Source of the DNA: Pseudomonas brassicacearum
GTDB taxonomy: Bacteria; Pseudomonadota; Gammaproteobacteria; Pseudomonadales; Pseudomonadaceae
Assembly (NCBI RefSeq): GCF_003732225.1
Contig: NZ_MOBJ01000019.1
Coordinates: forward strand, 1 to 64,000
DNA length: 64,000 nt
Reading direction: 5' to 3'
In this document: piece by piece, positions 27,114 through 35,687 of the stretch
How positions within the stretch are numbered: the stretch's first letter is position 1
How the letters are laid out: each line of letters opens with the position of its first letter
Program-made: the position numbers and the translations under genes
Notes under the pieces: model-generated
Database searches by the model: none
The model's input: only the letters and a program-made list of their open reading frames with translations
What the model was told of the DNA's origin: nothing

Positions 27114-28013
27114 ATGCCTACTCCCAACGTTGAAGCCGTGAAACTGGATGAACTGAACTGCTGGCGCATCCGCCACGGTCAGGCCGAATTGCTGGTGGCC
27201 CAGCAAGGTGCGCACATCCTCAGTTATCAACTGGCCGGGCAACCGCCGCTGATCTGGCTCAACGATGAGGCGGTATTCAAAACCGGCAAGAGCATCCGCG
27301 CAGGTGTTCCCGTGTGCTGGCCATGGTTTGGCAATCTCGACCGCAACCCGCCGAGCGTTCAGGCGATGCGCGTCAGCGATCAACCCGCTACCGCCCATGG
27401 GCTGGTGCGGGCGATGGACTGGGAACTGGGCGCGATTGAAGCCGAAGGCGAAAGCCTGAAGGTCGAATTTGTACTGCCATACCCTGAAGCTGGTCTGCCG
27501 GGCTGGCCGCATCAGGTCGATTTGACGCTGAGCATTCGTCTCGATGAGCAACTGCACATCAACCTGACCAGCAATAATCGCGGTGCCGACAGCGTGAGCA
27601 TCAGCCAGGCGCTGCACAGCTACTTCGCGGTCAGCGATGTACGTAACGTGCATGTCGAAGGCCTGGATGGGCTGAGCTACATCGAAACCCTGGATAACTG
27701 GAAAACCGTCACTCAGACCGGCGATCTGCGTTTTGCCGGGGAAACCGACCGGATTTACCTGAATACACCGGCGCCATTGAGCATCGTCGATCCTGCCTGG
27801 GAACGGCGGATCGAACTGACCAGCAGCGGCTCGCGCTCGGCGGTGATCTGGAACCCGTGGATTGCGCGCGCGGCGCAGTTCAGTGACATGGCCGACGATG
27901 GCTGGCAGCGCATGCTGTGCATCGAAACGGCCAACGTGATGGATGACATCGTGACCCTGGCGCCGGGGGCGAGTCATACGCTGGGCGTGAGTATCGGAAG
28001 CAAGCCGCTTTAA
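27114..28013 (+). CDS. D-hexose-6-phosphate mutarotase (YeaD-like aldose epimerase)
   Basis: The 299-residue protein shows the family pattern QQGAHILSYQ, then WFG-like CWPWFGNLDRNPPS, ATAHGLVRAMDWEL with a conserved His, a second His in LHSYFAVSDV, and the catalytic Glu near TANVMDD. It interconverts alpha and beta anomers of glucose-6-phosphate. The ATG at 27114 is favoured over 27105 and the further upstream frame because GAGCGAG lies 9 bp before it. Confidence 0.88.
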   Translation: MPTPNVEAVKLDELNCWRIRHGQAELLVAQQGAHILSYQLAGQPPLIWLNDEAVFKTGKSIRAGVPVCWPWFGNLDRNPPSVQAMRVSDQPATAHGLVRAMDWELGAIEAEGESLKVEFVLPYPEAGLPGWPHQVDLTLSIRLDEQLHINLTSNNRGADSVSISQALHSYFAVSDVRNVHVEGLDGLSYIETLDNWKTVTQTGDLRFAGETDRIYLNTPAPLSIVDPAWERRIELTSSGSRSAVIWNPWIARAAQFSDMADDGWQRMLCIETANVMDDIVTLAPGASHTLGVSIGSKPL

Positions 28014-28030
28014 GCAACACCATAAACAAA

Positions 28031-28120
28031 TGTGGGAGCGAGCTTGCTCGCGATGAGGCCATAACATCCAACATCTATGTTGACTGTTACACCGCCATCG
28101 CGAGCAAGCTCGCTCCCACA
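28031..28120. repeat. REP pair (REPIN)
   Basis: Inverted REP copies about 42 bp apart between two convergent genes. Confidence 0.92.
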
Positions 28121-28148
28121 TTTGATCAGTGCCAAGCCAGCTGGCGCG

Positions 28149-28685
28149 TTACAAATCCGACTCTTTGACCACCCGCACTTTCTCCGCATCCAGCGCATAG
28201 GCCGCATCGGCCAGGTCATTGTTGACCTTCTCGATCTTCAGCGTGCCGGTGACCCACAGCGGTGTGTAGATATCGTCCAGCTTCAACCCCTTCGGATAAC
28301 GCACCAACACCAACTGGTTAGGCGGCGGCGGTGGCACGTGGATGCAGGCACCTGGGTAAGGCACCAGGAAGAATAGCGTGCTGCGACCCTTGCCATCGGT
28401 TTCCAACGGCACGGGATAACCACCGATACGGATGTTCTTGTCGTTCATCGACGCCACGGTTTTGGTCGAATACATCACCGCCGGCAAGCCCTTGCTCTGC
28501 TTCAGGCCACCCTTGTCGGTAAAGGTGCCGTTGGCTTCGGGCGAGTTGTGGTCGATTTCAGGCATGGCCTCGAGGGCCTTCTGGTCCGACTTGGGCATCA
28601 GTTCGAGCCAGTCGGTTTCCGGCAGTTCGCCGGCATGGGCCAGGCCTGAGCCCAGCAATAGGAGAGTCAACAGAAGACGGCGCAT
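28149..28685 (-). CDS. DUF3299 exported protein
   Basis: With the start at 28685 the 178-residue product has a signal peptide (MRRLLLTLLLLGSGLAHA). The motif PYPGACIHVPPPPPNQLVLV is the hallmark of DUF3299 proteins, and GGYPVPLE and LWVTGTLKIE fit the same family. They are periplasmic or envelope proteins of unknown role, sometimes near ABC-type export genes, which are absent here. An upstream in-frame start would add 14 residues and spoil the signal peptide. Confidence 0.88.
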   Translation of the reverse strand: MRRLLLTLLLLGSGLAHAGELPETDWLELMPKSDQKALEAMPEIDHNSPEANGTFTDKGGLKQSKGLPAVMYSTKTVASMNDKNIRIGGYPVPLETDGKGRSTLFFLVPYPGACIHVPPPPPNQLVLVRYPKGLKLDDIYTPLWVTGTLKIEKVNNDLADAAYALDAEKVRVVKESDL

Positions 28686-28773
28686 GAAGATGCTCGGCAA
28701 AAGGGAAGTCAGTAAGTCGTCGAGCATTCTAGCCCTCCCCGCACGCAGAGCAGAGAGGGCTTTGTCGTTTGAA

Positions 28774-29019
28774 TCAGCTCTTTCTAATGAAACCGTAGAT
28801 CACCAACAGGATGATCGCGCCCACCAGTGCACCGATGAAGCCCGCACCTTGGCCAGCCTGATAGATACCCAGCGCCTGGCCGCCGTACGTGGCCGCCAGC
28901 GAACCGCCGATGCCGAGCAGGATGGTCATGATCCAGCCCATGCTGTCGTCACCCGGCTTCAGGAAACGAGCCAGCAGGCCAACGATCAATCCGATGAAGA
29001 TGGTTCCAATAATGTGCAT
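28774..29019 (-). CDS. GlsB/YeaQ/YmgE family small membrane protein
   Basis: The 81-residue protein has three hydrophobic helices: IGTIFIGLIVGLLARFL, GWIMTILLGIGGSLAATYGG and GFIGALVGAIILLVIYGFI, with the family motif LKPG before the second. Members are stress-induced inner-membrane proteins of unclear function. It stands alone between the DUF3299 gene and purK. Confidence 0.92.
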   Translation of the reverse strand: MHIIGTIFIGLIVGLLARFLKPGDDSMGWIMTILLGIGGSLAATYGGQALGIYQAGQGAGFIGALVGAIILLVIYGFIRKS

Positions 29020-29130
29020 GCCGTTTCCCTCTGAATGAACTGGACTGGATATGCCAAAGCCTAGTCAGACTTTGGCATCCTGCCATCAGAGATCGGCGGC
29101 GACCGAAGGTTCCGTCGCTGCCAGATGAAA

Positions 29131-30213
29131 CTATTCGGCGATCAGCGCTTCGACCTTGAGAATCTGCTGCGCAAGCGTGGCCTTGTCGGCGCAACGCAGG
29201 TTGACGTGACCGACCTTGCGGCCGACCTTGAACGCCTTCCCGTAGTGGTGCAGATGGCAATCAGCGATAGCAATGACCTTCTCCACCGGCGGTACAACGC
29301 CGATGAAGTTGAGCATCGCGCTCTCGCCGACCTTGGCGGTCGAACCCAGCGGCAGGCCGGCAACGGCGCGCAGGTGGTTTTCGAACTGGCTGCACTCGGC
29401 GCCTTCGGTGGTCCAGTGGCCGGAGTTGTGTACGCGCGGGGCGATTTCGTTGGCCTTGAGGCCACCGTCGACTTCGAAGAACTCGAACGCCATCACGCCG
29501 ACGTAGTCCAGCTGCTTGAGCACGCGGCTGGAGTAATCCTCGGCCAAGGCTTGCAGCGGGTGGTCGGTGCTGGCCACGGACAGTTTGAGAATGCCGCTGT
29601 CGTGGGTGTTGTGGACCAATGGGTAGAACTTCGTTTCGCCATCGCGAGCGCGCACGGCGATCAGCGAAACTTCACCGGTGAACGACACGAAGCCTTCCAG
29701 CAAGCAGGCTACGCTGCCCAGCTCGGCGAACGTGCCGACCACATCGGCCGGCGTGCGCAGGACTTTCTGGCCCTTGCCGTCGTAACCCAACGTGCGGGTT
29801 TTCAGCACGGCGGGCAGGCCGATGGTGGCTACCGCAGCTTCAAGATCGGCTTGCGACTGAATATCGGCGAAGGCCGGAGTCGGAATGCCCAGGTCCTTGA
29901 ACAGGCTCTTTTCGAACCAGCGATCGCGGGCAATGCGCAGCGCTTCGGCACTCGGGTAAACCGGGACGAATTGCGACAGGAAGGCCACGGTTTCGGCCGG
30001 GACGCTTTCGAATTCGAAGGTCACTAGGTCGACTTCATCGGCCAACTGACGCAGGTGGTCCTGATCGCCGTAGTCGGCCCGCAGGTGTTCACCCAGCGCG
30101 GCTGCGCAGGCATCCGGCGCGGGGTCCAGAAAAGCGAAGTTCATTCCCAGCGGCGTACCTGCCAGGGCCAACATGCGACCCAACTGGCCGCCACCGATTA
30201 CACCGATCTTCAT
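29131..30213 (-). CDS. purK: N5-carboxyaminoimidazole ribonucleotide synthase PurK
   Basis: The 360-residue ATP-grasp enzyme adds bicarbonate to AIR in purine synthesis. It begins MKIGVIGGGQLGRMLALAG and has the ATP-grasp segments VLKTRTLGYDGKGQ, CLLEGFVSF and the metal site FEFFEVDGGLKANEIAPRVHNSGHWT. The ATG at 30213 fits the family; an upstream TTG is not used. It is 11 bp downstream of purE in the same operon. Confidence 0.97.
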   Translation of the reverse strand: MKIGVIGGGQLGRMLALAGTPLGMNFAFLDPAPDACAAALGEHLRADYGDQDHLRQLADEVDLVTFEFESVPAETVAFLSQFVPVYPSAEALRIARDRWFEKSLFKDLGIPTPAFADIQSQADLEAAVATIGLPAVLKTRTLGYDGKGQKVLRTPADVVGTFAELGSVACLLEGFVSFTGEVSLIAVRARDGETKFYPLVHNTHDSGILKLSVASTDHPLQALAEDYSSRVLKQLDYVGVMAFEFFEVDGGLKANEIAPRVHNSGHWTTEGAECSQFENHLRAVAGLPLGSTAKVGESAMLNFIGVVPPVEKVIAIADCHLHHYGKAFKVGRKVGHVNLRCADKATLAQQILKVEALIAE

Positions 30214-30224
30214 CGTCAACAACC

Positions 30225-30716
30225 TCAGGCGATGCGTGGGTCTGGATTGTCCAGGACGCTGTCTGTCTGCTCAGCACGGAAGGTTTTCAGCACCGCGTGA
30301 AACTGCGGGTGCTTGGCGCCCAGGATACTCGCCGAAAGCAGCGCGGCGTTGATCGCGCCCGCCTTGCCGATGGCCAGGGTGGCAACCGGAATACCCGCTG
30401 GCATCTGCACGATCGACAACAGCGAATCGACGCCCGAAAGCATCGACGACTGCACTGGCACGCCCAGCACCGGCAGGTGGGTCTTGGCCGCACACATGCC
30501 TGGCAAGTGGGCCGCGCCACCGGCACCGGCGATGATCACCTCGATGCCACGGGCCTCGGCCTCTTCGGCGTACTGGAACAGCAGGTCCGGGGTGCGGTGG
30601 GCAGAAACCACTTTCACCTCGTAAGGGATGCCGAGCTTTTCCAGCATATCGGCGGTGTGGCTAAGGGTGGACCAATCGGACTTGGAGCCCATGATCACGC
30701 CAACCAGTGCGCTCAT
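30225..30716 (-). CDS. purE: N5-carboxyaminoimidazole ribonucleotide mutase PurE
   Basis: The 163-residue enzyme moves the carboxyl group from N5 to C4 of the imidazole ring. It shows [16 protein letters not shown] with the catalytic His, [13 protein letters not shown], and [18 protein letters not shown], all family landmarks. It forms an octamer in the cytoplasm. purK follows 11 bp later. The leader upstream contains a terminator-like hairpin after a good -10 box, suggesting attenuation. Confidence 0.97.
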   Translation of the reverse strand: MSALVGVIMGSKSDWSTLSHTADMLEKLGIPYEVKVVSAHRTPDLLFQYAEEAEARGIEVIIAGAGGAAHLPGMCAAKTHLPVLGVPVQSSMLSGVDSLLSIVQMPAGIPVATLAIGKAGAINAALLSASILGAKHPQFHAVLKTFRAEQTDSVLDNPDPRIA

Positions 30717-30753
30717 CGTCGTGCCTCTTCTCTCTGGGCGCCCGCAGGCGCGT

Positions 30754-30788
30754 CAAAAAACAACAAGCCACGCAAAATGCGTGGCTTG
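30754..30788 (-). terminator. Terminator-like hairpin in the purE leader (candidate attenuator)
   Basis: On the minus strand CAAGCCACGCA, a 3-base loop and TGCGTGGCTTG form a perfect 11-bp stem, followed by TTGTTTTTTG. It lies 38 bp before the purE ATG and downstream of a TATACT box, so transcripts from that promoter must pass it. Confidence 0.6.
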
Positions 30789-30830
30789 ATTGTACGAAAT
30801 ATGGCCAGTCAAACCGGCCGAAGGCCGCGC

Positions 30831-30836
30831 AGTATA
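30831..30836 (-). promoter_or_regulatory. Candidate -10 box of the purEK promoter
   Basis: TATACT on the minus strand, with CTGTTT 16 bp upstream as a weak -35. The start would fall about 110 bases before the purE ATG. Confidence 0.5.
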
Positions 30837-30941
30837 CCTCAATGAAGCAGATAAACAGCCCCCCGCGCGACCATCTGTCATACGGCGCAAAGTGCCGGTT
30901 TTATTGACTTTAAGGTCAGCCAAAACACACCGCAAATCCCC

Positions 30942-31031
30942 TGTGGGAGCGAGCTTGCTCGCGATAGCGTCAGGGCATTCAATATTGATGTTGAATGTTA
31001 GTCAGTCATCGCGAGCAAGCTCGCTCCCACA
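30942..31031. repeat. REP pair (REPIN)
   Basis: Inverted REP copies about 42 bp apart after the LysR gene stop; the right arm ends 8 bp from the LysR stop codon. Confidence 0.92.
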
Positions 31032-31038
31032 GGGTGCT

Positions 31039-31965
31039 TCATTGTGTTCCAGAGACGGTGGAGCCCTGCGCCGCCCCGCCTTCCAGCTTGCGCCAGAGCA
31101 ACCGCACATTCGCCTTGCGCACCAGTGCGCAGCGGTACAGGCGAATCTCCAACGGTACGTGCCATTGCGGGCCGCCGCAGACTACCAGCTCACCGCGCGC
31201 CAGTTCGGCGCGCACACTCAATTGCGGCACCCAGGCGATACCCAACCCTTCCAGCGCCATGCTTTTCAGGCTGTCGGCCATGGCGGTTTCATAAATGGTG
31301 GTGAAACGCAGCGCACGCTGGCGCAGCAACATGTTCACCGAACGGCCGAGAAACGCACCGGCGCTGTAGGCCAGCAGCGGCACGCTCGCCTCGCCTTCGA
31401 GGTCAAATAGCGGTTTACCGTCGGCATCGGCCGCGCAGACCGGAAGCATTTCGGTATCGCCCAGATGCAGTGACGGGAAAATCTCCGGGTCCATTTGCAT
31501 GGCGGCGTCCGGATCATAGAACGCCAGCATCAAATCGCAACCGCCTTCGCGCAGAGCGTGCACAGCGTCGCCGACGTTGGTCGCTACCAGCCGCGTGGCA
31601 ATGTTCAACCCTTCGTTGCGCAGCTGCGCGATCCAGCGCGGGAAGAAACCCAGGGCCAGGGAGTGAGCCGCCGCGACTTGCATCACTTCGCCCTGCCCGC
31701 CTTCGAGGTGATGCAAATGCCGCAGCACTTCGCCGAGTTGCTCGACGACCGTGCGTGCCGTCACCAGGAACAACTGCCCCGCCGCCGTCAATTCGATGGG
31801 CGTGCGCGAGCGATTGACCAGGGTCAGCCCCAGCGCGGCTTCCAGGCTGCGGATCCGCCGGCTGAACGCCGGCTGAGTCACGAAGCGCCGTTCGGCAGCC
31901 TGCGAGAAGCTACGGGTGGCGGCCAGGGCACTAAAGTCCTCGAGCCATTTGCTTTCCAGATTCAT
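31039..31965 (-). CDS. LysR-family regulator divergent from aspA
   Basis: The start at 31965 gives 308 residues: an N-terminal helix-turn-helix (WLEDFSALAATRSFSQAAERRFVTQPAFSRR, about residues 6-36) and a type-2 periplasmic-binding-like effector domain (about 90-295). The pattern with ESKWLEDF is shared with regulators of amino-acid or organic-acid use. It is divergent from aspA, and a TATGC-N7-GCATA palindrome lies between them, so control of the aspartate cluster is inferred. The ligand is unknown. Confidence 0.9.
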   Translation of the reverse strand: MNLESKWLEDFSALAATRSFSQAAERRFVTQPAFSRRIRSLEAALGLTLVNRSRTPIELTAAGQLFLVTARTVVEQLGEVLRHLHHLEGGQGEVMQVAAAHSLALGFFPRWIAQLRNEGLNIATRLVATNVGDAVHALREGGCDLMLAFYDPDAAMQMDPEIFPSLHLGDTEMLPVCAADADGKPLFDLEGEASVPLLAYSAGAFLGRSVNMLLRQRALRFTTIYETAMADSLKSMALEGLGIAWVPQLSVRAELARGELVVCGGPQWHVPLEIRLYRCALVRKANVRLLWRKLEGGAAQGSTVSGTQ

Positions 31966-32032
31966 CACGTCCTCCCGGACACGCACCAATTTAGGTCACA
32001 CGCTCGCCGTAAACACGGCGTCACACGGGCAT

Positions 32033-32049
32033 TATGCCGAATGTGCATA
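32033..32049. promoter_or_regulatory. Candidate LysR operator in the aspA intergenic region
   Basis: TATGCCGAATGTGCATA is a perfect 5-bp inverted repeat with a 7-bp spacer, placed 68 bp from the LysR start and 97 bp from aspA, the usual layout for divergent LysR control. Confidence 0.5.
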
Positions 32050-32145
32050 GGGCAGTGCTTAACAGCATTGGCCCAAAATTCTCCACAAGCCTAGCATTCG
32101 CAGCGTTCCGGCACAGACCGGGTCCATATCGAGATGATTTCTATC

Positions 32146-33570
32146 ATGTCCTCCGCTGCATCATTCCGCACCGAAAAAGACCTGCTTGGCGTACTCGAAG
32201 TACCGGCTCAAGCGTATTACGGCATCCAGACCCTGCGAGCGGTGAACAACTTCCGTCTCTCCGGCGTTCCGATTTCGCATTACCCGAAGCTGGTTGTCGG
32301 TCTGGCGATGGTCAAACAGGCCGCCGCTGACGCCAACCGCGAGCTGGGTCACCTGAGCGAAGTCAAGCACGCTGCCATCAGCGAAGCCTGTGCCCGTCTG
32401 ATCCGCGGCGATTTCCACGAAGAGTTCGTGGTGGACATGATTCAAGGCGGCGCTGGCACCTCAACCAACATGAATGCCAACGAAGTCATCGCCAATATCG
32501 CGCTGGAGGCCATGGGCCACAGCAAGGGCGAATACCAGTACCTGCACCCGAACAACGACGTGAACATGGCGCAGTCGACCAACGACGCCTACCCGACGGC
32601 TATCCGTCTGGGTCTGCTGTTGGGTCACGACGCCCTGCTCGCCAGCCTCGACAGCCTGATCCAGTCGTTCGCGGCCAAAGGTGAAGAATTCAGCCACGTT
32701 CTGAAGATGGGTCGTACCCAGCTGCAAGACGCCGTGCCGATGACCCTTGGCCAGGAATTCCGCGCCTTCGCCACCACCCTGAGCGAAGACCTGGCACGCC
32801 TGAAAACCCTGGCTCCCGAGCTGCTGACCGAAGTCAACCTGGGCGGCACCGCAATCGGCACCGGCATCAACGCCGACCCGCGTTACCAGCACCTGGCCGT
32901 TGAGCGTCTGGCACTGATCAGCGGTCAACCGCTGGTACCGGCCGCCGACCTGATCGAAGCCACTTCCGACATGGGCGCCTTCGTGTTGTTCTCCGGCATG
33001 CTCAAGCGCACCGCCGTCAAGCTGTCGAAGATCTGCAACGACCTGCGTCTGCTGTCCAGCGGCCCGCGCACCGGCATCAACGAAATCAACCTGCCAGCGC
33101 GTCAGCCAGGCAGCTCGATCATGCCAGGCAAGGTCAACCCGGTTATTCCGGAAGCCGTTAACCAGGTGGCCTTCCAGATCATCGGTAACGACCTGGCCCT
33201 GACCATCGCGGCCGAAGGCGGCCAGTTGCAACTGAACGTGATGGAGCCGCTGATCGCGTTCAAGATCTTCGACTCGATCCGCCTGCTGCAACGCGCCATG
33301 GACATGCTGCGCGAGCACTGCATCGTCGGCATCACCGCCAACGAAGCCCGCTGCCGCGAACTGGTCGAGCACTCGATTGGTCTGGTCACTGCGCTGAACC
33401 CGTACATCGGCTATGAAAACGCTACCCGCATCGCCCGTATCGCCCTTGAAAGCGGCCGTGGCGTGCTGGAACTGGTGCGCGAAGAAGGCCTGCTCGACGA
33501 CGCCATGCTCGCCGACATCCTGCGCCCGGAAAACATGATTGCTCCGCGTCTGGTGCCACTGAAAGCCTAA
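32146..33570 (+). CDS. aspA: Aspartate ammonia-lyase
   Basis: The 474-residue enzyme splits aspartate to fumarate and ammonia. Family landmarks: the N-terminal EKDLLGVLEVPAQAYYGIQT, GTSTNMNANEVIAN, and the flexible signature loop GSSIMPGKVNP near residue 325 with its catalytic Ser. The start at 32146 (MSSAASFRTEKD) matches the P. aeruginosa protein as I remember it; ATG 32134 is an alternative. It leads a cluster with an amino-acid symporter and asparaginase. Confidence 0.96.
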   Translation: MSSAASFRTEKDLLGVLEVPAQAYYGIQTLRAVNNFRLSGVPISHYPKLVVGLAMVKQAAADANRELGHLSEVKHAAISEACARLIRGDFHEEFVVDMIQGGAGTSTNMNANEVIANIALEAMGHSKGEYQYLHPNNDVNMAQSTNDAYPTAIRLGLLLGHDALLASLDSLIQSFAAKGEEFSHVLKMGRTQLQDAVPMTLGQEFRAFATTLSEDLARLKTLAPELLTEVNLGGTAIGTGINADPRYQHLAVERLALISGQPLVPAADLIEATSDMGAFVLFSGMLKRTAVKLSKICNDLRLLSSGPRTGINEINLPARQPGSSIMPGKVNPVIPEAVNQVAFQIIGNDLALTIAAEGGQLQLNVMEPLIAFKIFDSIRLLQRAMDMLREHCIVGITANEARCRELVEHSIGLVTALNPYIGYENATRIARIALESGRGVLELVREEGLLDDAMLADILRPENMIAPRLVPLKA

Positions 33571-33623
33571 CGCTGTAGTTATTGCTCACCAGGTCGAGGG
33601 ACTAGACACCTCTCACCTTTTGA

Positions 33624-33658
33624 GGGCTTGGAGATTATTCTCCAGGCCCTTTTTTTTA
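33624..33658 (+). terminator. Intrinsic terminator after aspA
   Basis: GGGCTTGGAGA, loop TTAT, TCTCCAGGCCC and then eight T. Confidence 0.9.
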
Positions 33659-33682
33659 ACTTGTTTGCAACAACGCAGAACC

Positions 33683-33770
33683 TGTGGGAGCGAGCTTGCT
33701 CGCGATGAACGATGACGCGGTTTTCCCGAAAAACTGCGGTGCCGGCATCGCGAGCAAGCTCGCTCCCACA
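33683..33770. repeat. REP pair (REPIN)
   Basis: Inverted REP copies about 40 bp apart after the aspA terminator. The rest of the gap to the symporter start at 34055 holds a CCTGACT/AGTCAGG hairpin (33775-33794) and no gene. Confidence 0.92.
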
Positions 33771-34054
33771 TGAGCCTGACTCGAAAAAGTCAGGTGTTTC
33801 AAGGACTCGTTTCATCGTTCGCACCACAACCGTGCAGACGGGCGCCGCACTGATAGGTATAGTGCCGCCCCTCTTCGCGTGAGCGGTCGTCGGTAACGAG
33901 ACCCAAACCCATGCGAAACCCGAACTAATAACAAACCCGCAATATGGAACCGGGACGAACTTCGCCCCACCCGTTGTGCCGTGCACAGACTGGTGTAACG
34001 CGATGTGTCGACCGCCCAGCATTTGCCTACACAAAAAACAGCGAGGAATACTCC

Positions 34055-35506
34055 ATGCTCGAAGTCATTAACGACTTCCTCTCAGGGAAAGTACTGATCG
34101 TGCTCATTGTCGGGCTCGGTAGCTACTTCACGATCCGCTCGCGTTTCGTTCAGTTGCGTCACTTCTTCCACATGTTCTCGGTCTTCCGCGACAGCCTGCG
34201 CAGCAGCGCCGGTCAACTCAGCTCCTTCCAGGCCCTGATGCTCAGCCTCGCCGGCCGCGTCGGCGCAGGCAACATCGCCGGTGTCGGCATCGCCGTGACC
34301 CTTGGCGGTCCAGGCGCGGTGTTCTGGATGTGGGTGACGGCACTGGTCGGCATGTCCAGCAGCTTCTTCGAATGCTCTCTCGGCCAGCTCTACAAGCGCT
34401 GCGACTCCGAAGGCCAGTTCCGTGGCGGCCCGTCCTATTACATCCAGCACGGCCTGCAGAAACGCTGGTTGGGGATGATCATGGCATTCCTGCTGCTGAT
34501 CACTTTCGGCTTCGCCTTCAACGGCCTGCAAGCCCATGCCGTGACTCACTCGCTGAACAACGCCTTCGGCCTCGACACCACCTACACCGGCCTCGGCCTG
34601 GCGGTGCTGCTGGGTCTGGTGTTCGTCGGCGGGATCAAGCGCATTGCGGCCATCGCTGACCTGCTGGTGCCGGTCAAGACGCTGGTCTACATCGCCGTGA
34701 CCCTCTATGTGATCGTGCTGCAATTCGATCACGTACCGGGCATGCTGATGACCATCGTCAAAAGCGCCTTCGGTCTGGACCAGGCCTTCGGCGGCCTGAT
34801 CGGCAGCGCCATCATCATGGGCGTGAAGCGTGGCGTGTTCGCCAACGAAGCCGGCCTGGGCAGCGCACCGAACGTGGCCGCTGTGGCCTCGGTCGAGCAC
34901 CCGGTGGCACAAGGTGTGGTTCAGGCGTTCAGCGTGTTCCTCGACACTTTCGTGATCTGCACCTGCACCGCGTTGCTGATTCTGTTGTCGGGTTTCTACA
35001 CTCCGGGCTTCGAAGGTGACGGCATCGCCCTGACCCAGAACTCCCTGGCAGCGGTCGTCGGCGATTGGGGCCGGATGTTCATCAGCGTCGCGCTGGCGTT
35101 GTTCGTGTTCACCTCGATCCTCTACAACTACTACCTCGGCGAAAGCAACCTGCGCTTCTTGATCGGTGACAACCGTAAAGCGCTGATGGGCTATCGCGCA
35201 CTGGTACTGGTGCTGATCTTCTGGGGCGCTATCGAGAACCTCGGCACGGTGTTCGCATTTGCCGACATCACCATGACCATGCTCGCGTTCGTCAACCTGA
35301 TCGCGCTGTTCCTGTTGTTCAAGGTCGGCATGCGCATCCTGCGTGACTACGATGACCAGCGTGCTGCCGGCATCAAGACGCCAGTGTTCGATTCAAGCAA
35401 ATTCCCGGACCTGGACCTGGACCTCAACGCCTGGCCAGCCAACCCGCCAGCCGCCGCTCCAAAGGCCGAAGCCGAGCCGCAAGGCGTGACCGCAGCGCAA
35501 CGCTGA
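34055..35506 (+). CDS. AGCS-family sodium:alanine/glycine-type symporter
   Basis: The 483-residue membrane protein has about 10-11 helices and the family patterns SLAGRVGAGNIAGVGIAV, GGPGAVFWMWVTALVGMSSSFFECSLGQLYK, and FANEAGLGSAPNVAA. It carries small neutral amino acids in with Na+. The start at 34055 has GAGGA nine bases upstream; the frame upstream is not membrane-like. The Pro/Ala-rich tail (last 25 residues) is a loose extension. Neighbours suggest a part in Asp/Asn or Ala uptake; the true substrate is not readable. Confidence 0.93.
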   Translation: MLEVINDFLSGKVLIVLIVGLGSYFTIRSRFVQLRHFFHMFSVFRDSLRSSAGQLSSFQALMLSLAGRVGAGNIAGVGIAVTLGGPGAVFWMWVTALVGMSSSFFECSLGQLYKRCDSEGQFRGGPSYYIQHGLQKRWLGMIMAFLLLITFGFAFNGLQAHAVTHSLNNAFGLDTTYTGLGLAVLLGLVFVGGIKRIAAIADLLVPVKTLVYIAVTLYVIVLQFDHVPGMLMTIVKSAFGLDQAFGGLIGSAIIMGVKRGVFANEAGLGSAPNVAAVASVEHPVAQGVVQAFSVFLDTFVICTCTALLILLSGFYTPGFEGDGIALTQNSLAAVVGDWGRMFISVALALFVFTSILYNYYLGESNLRFLIGDNRKALMGYRALVLVLIFWGAIENLGTVFAFADITMTMLAFVNLIALFLLFKVGMRILRDYDDQRAAGIKTPVFDSSKFPDLDLDLNAWPANPPAAAPKAEAEPQGVTAAQR

Positions 35507-35518
35507 TCGGTTAAAACC

Positions 35519-35609
35519 GGGCGCATCCCCTGCGCCCGACGTGACACAGCGTGCGACCGGCGTCATGCTCGGTCGTATGTTGTGGCAGCTTGTTGAGGCT
35601 GCCGTTTTG
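35519..35609. terminator. Two hairpins after the symporter gene
   Basis: CGGGCGCA/TGCGCCCG at about 35518-35540 and GGCAGC/GCTGCC followed by GTTTT at about 35584-35607; the second may be a weak plus-strand terminator. Confidence 0.5.
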
Positions 35610-35637
35610 GTTCGAGCTTAAGACCGCGGCGCTCCTT

Positions 35638-35660
35638 TCGCGAGCAAGCCCGCTCCCACA
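35638..35660. repeat. Single REP copy
   Basis: TCGCGAGCAAGCCCGCTCCC followed by ACA, one change from the common core, with no inverted partner nearby. It lies just upstream of the asparaginase gene. Confidence 0.85.
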
Positions 35661-35687
35661 AGAAGTCATCGTTTTCGGAGAACCTCC

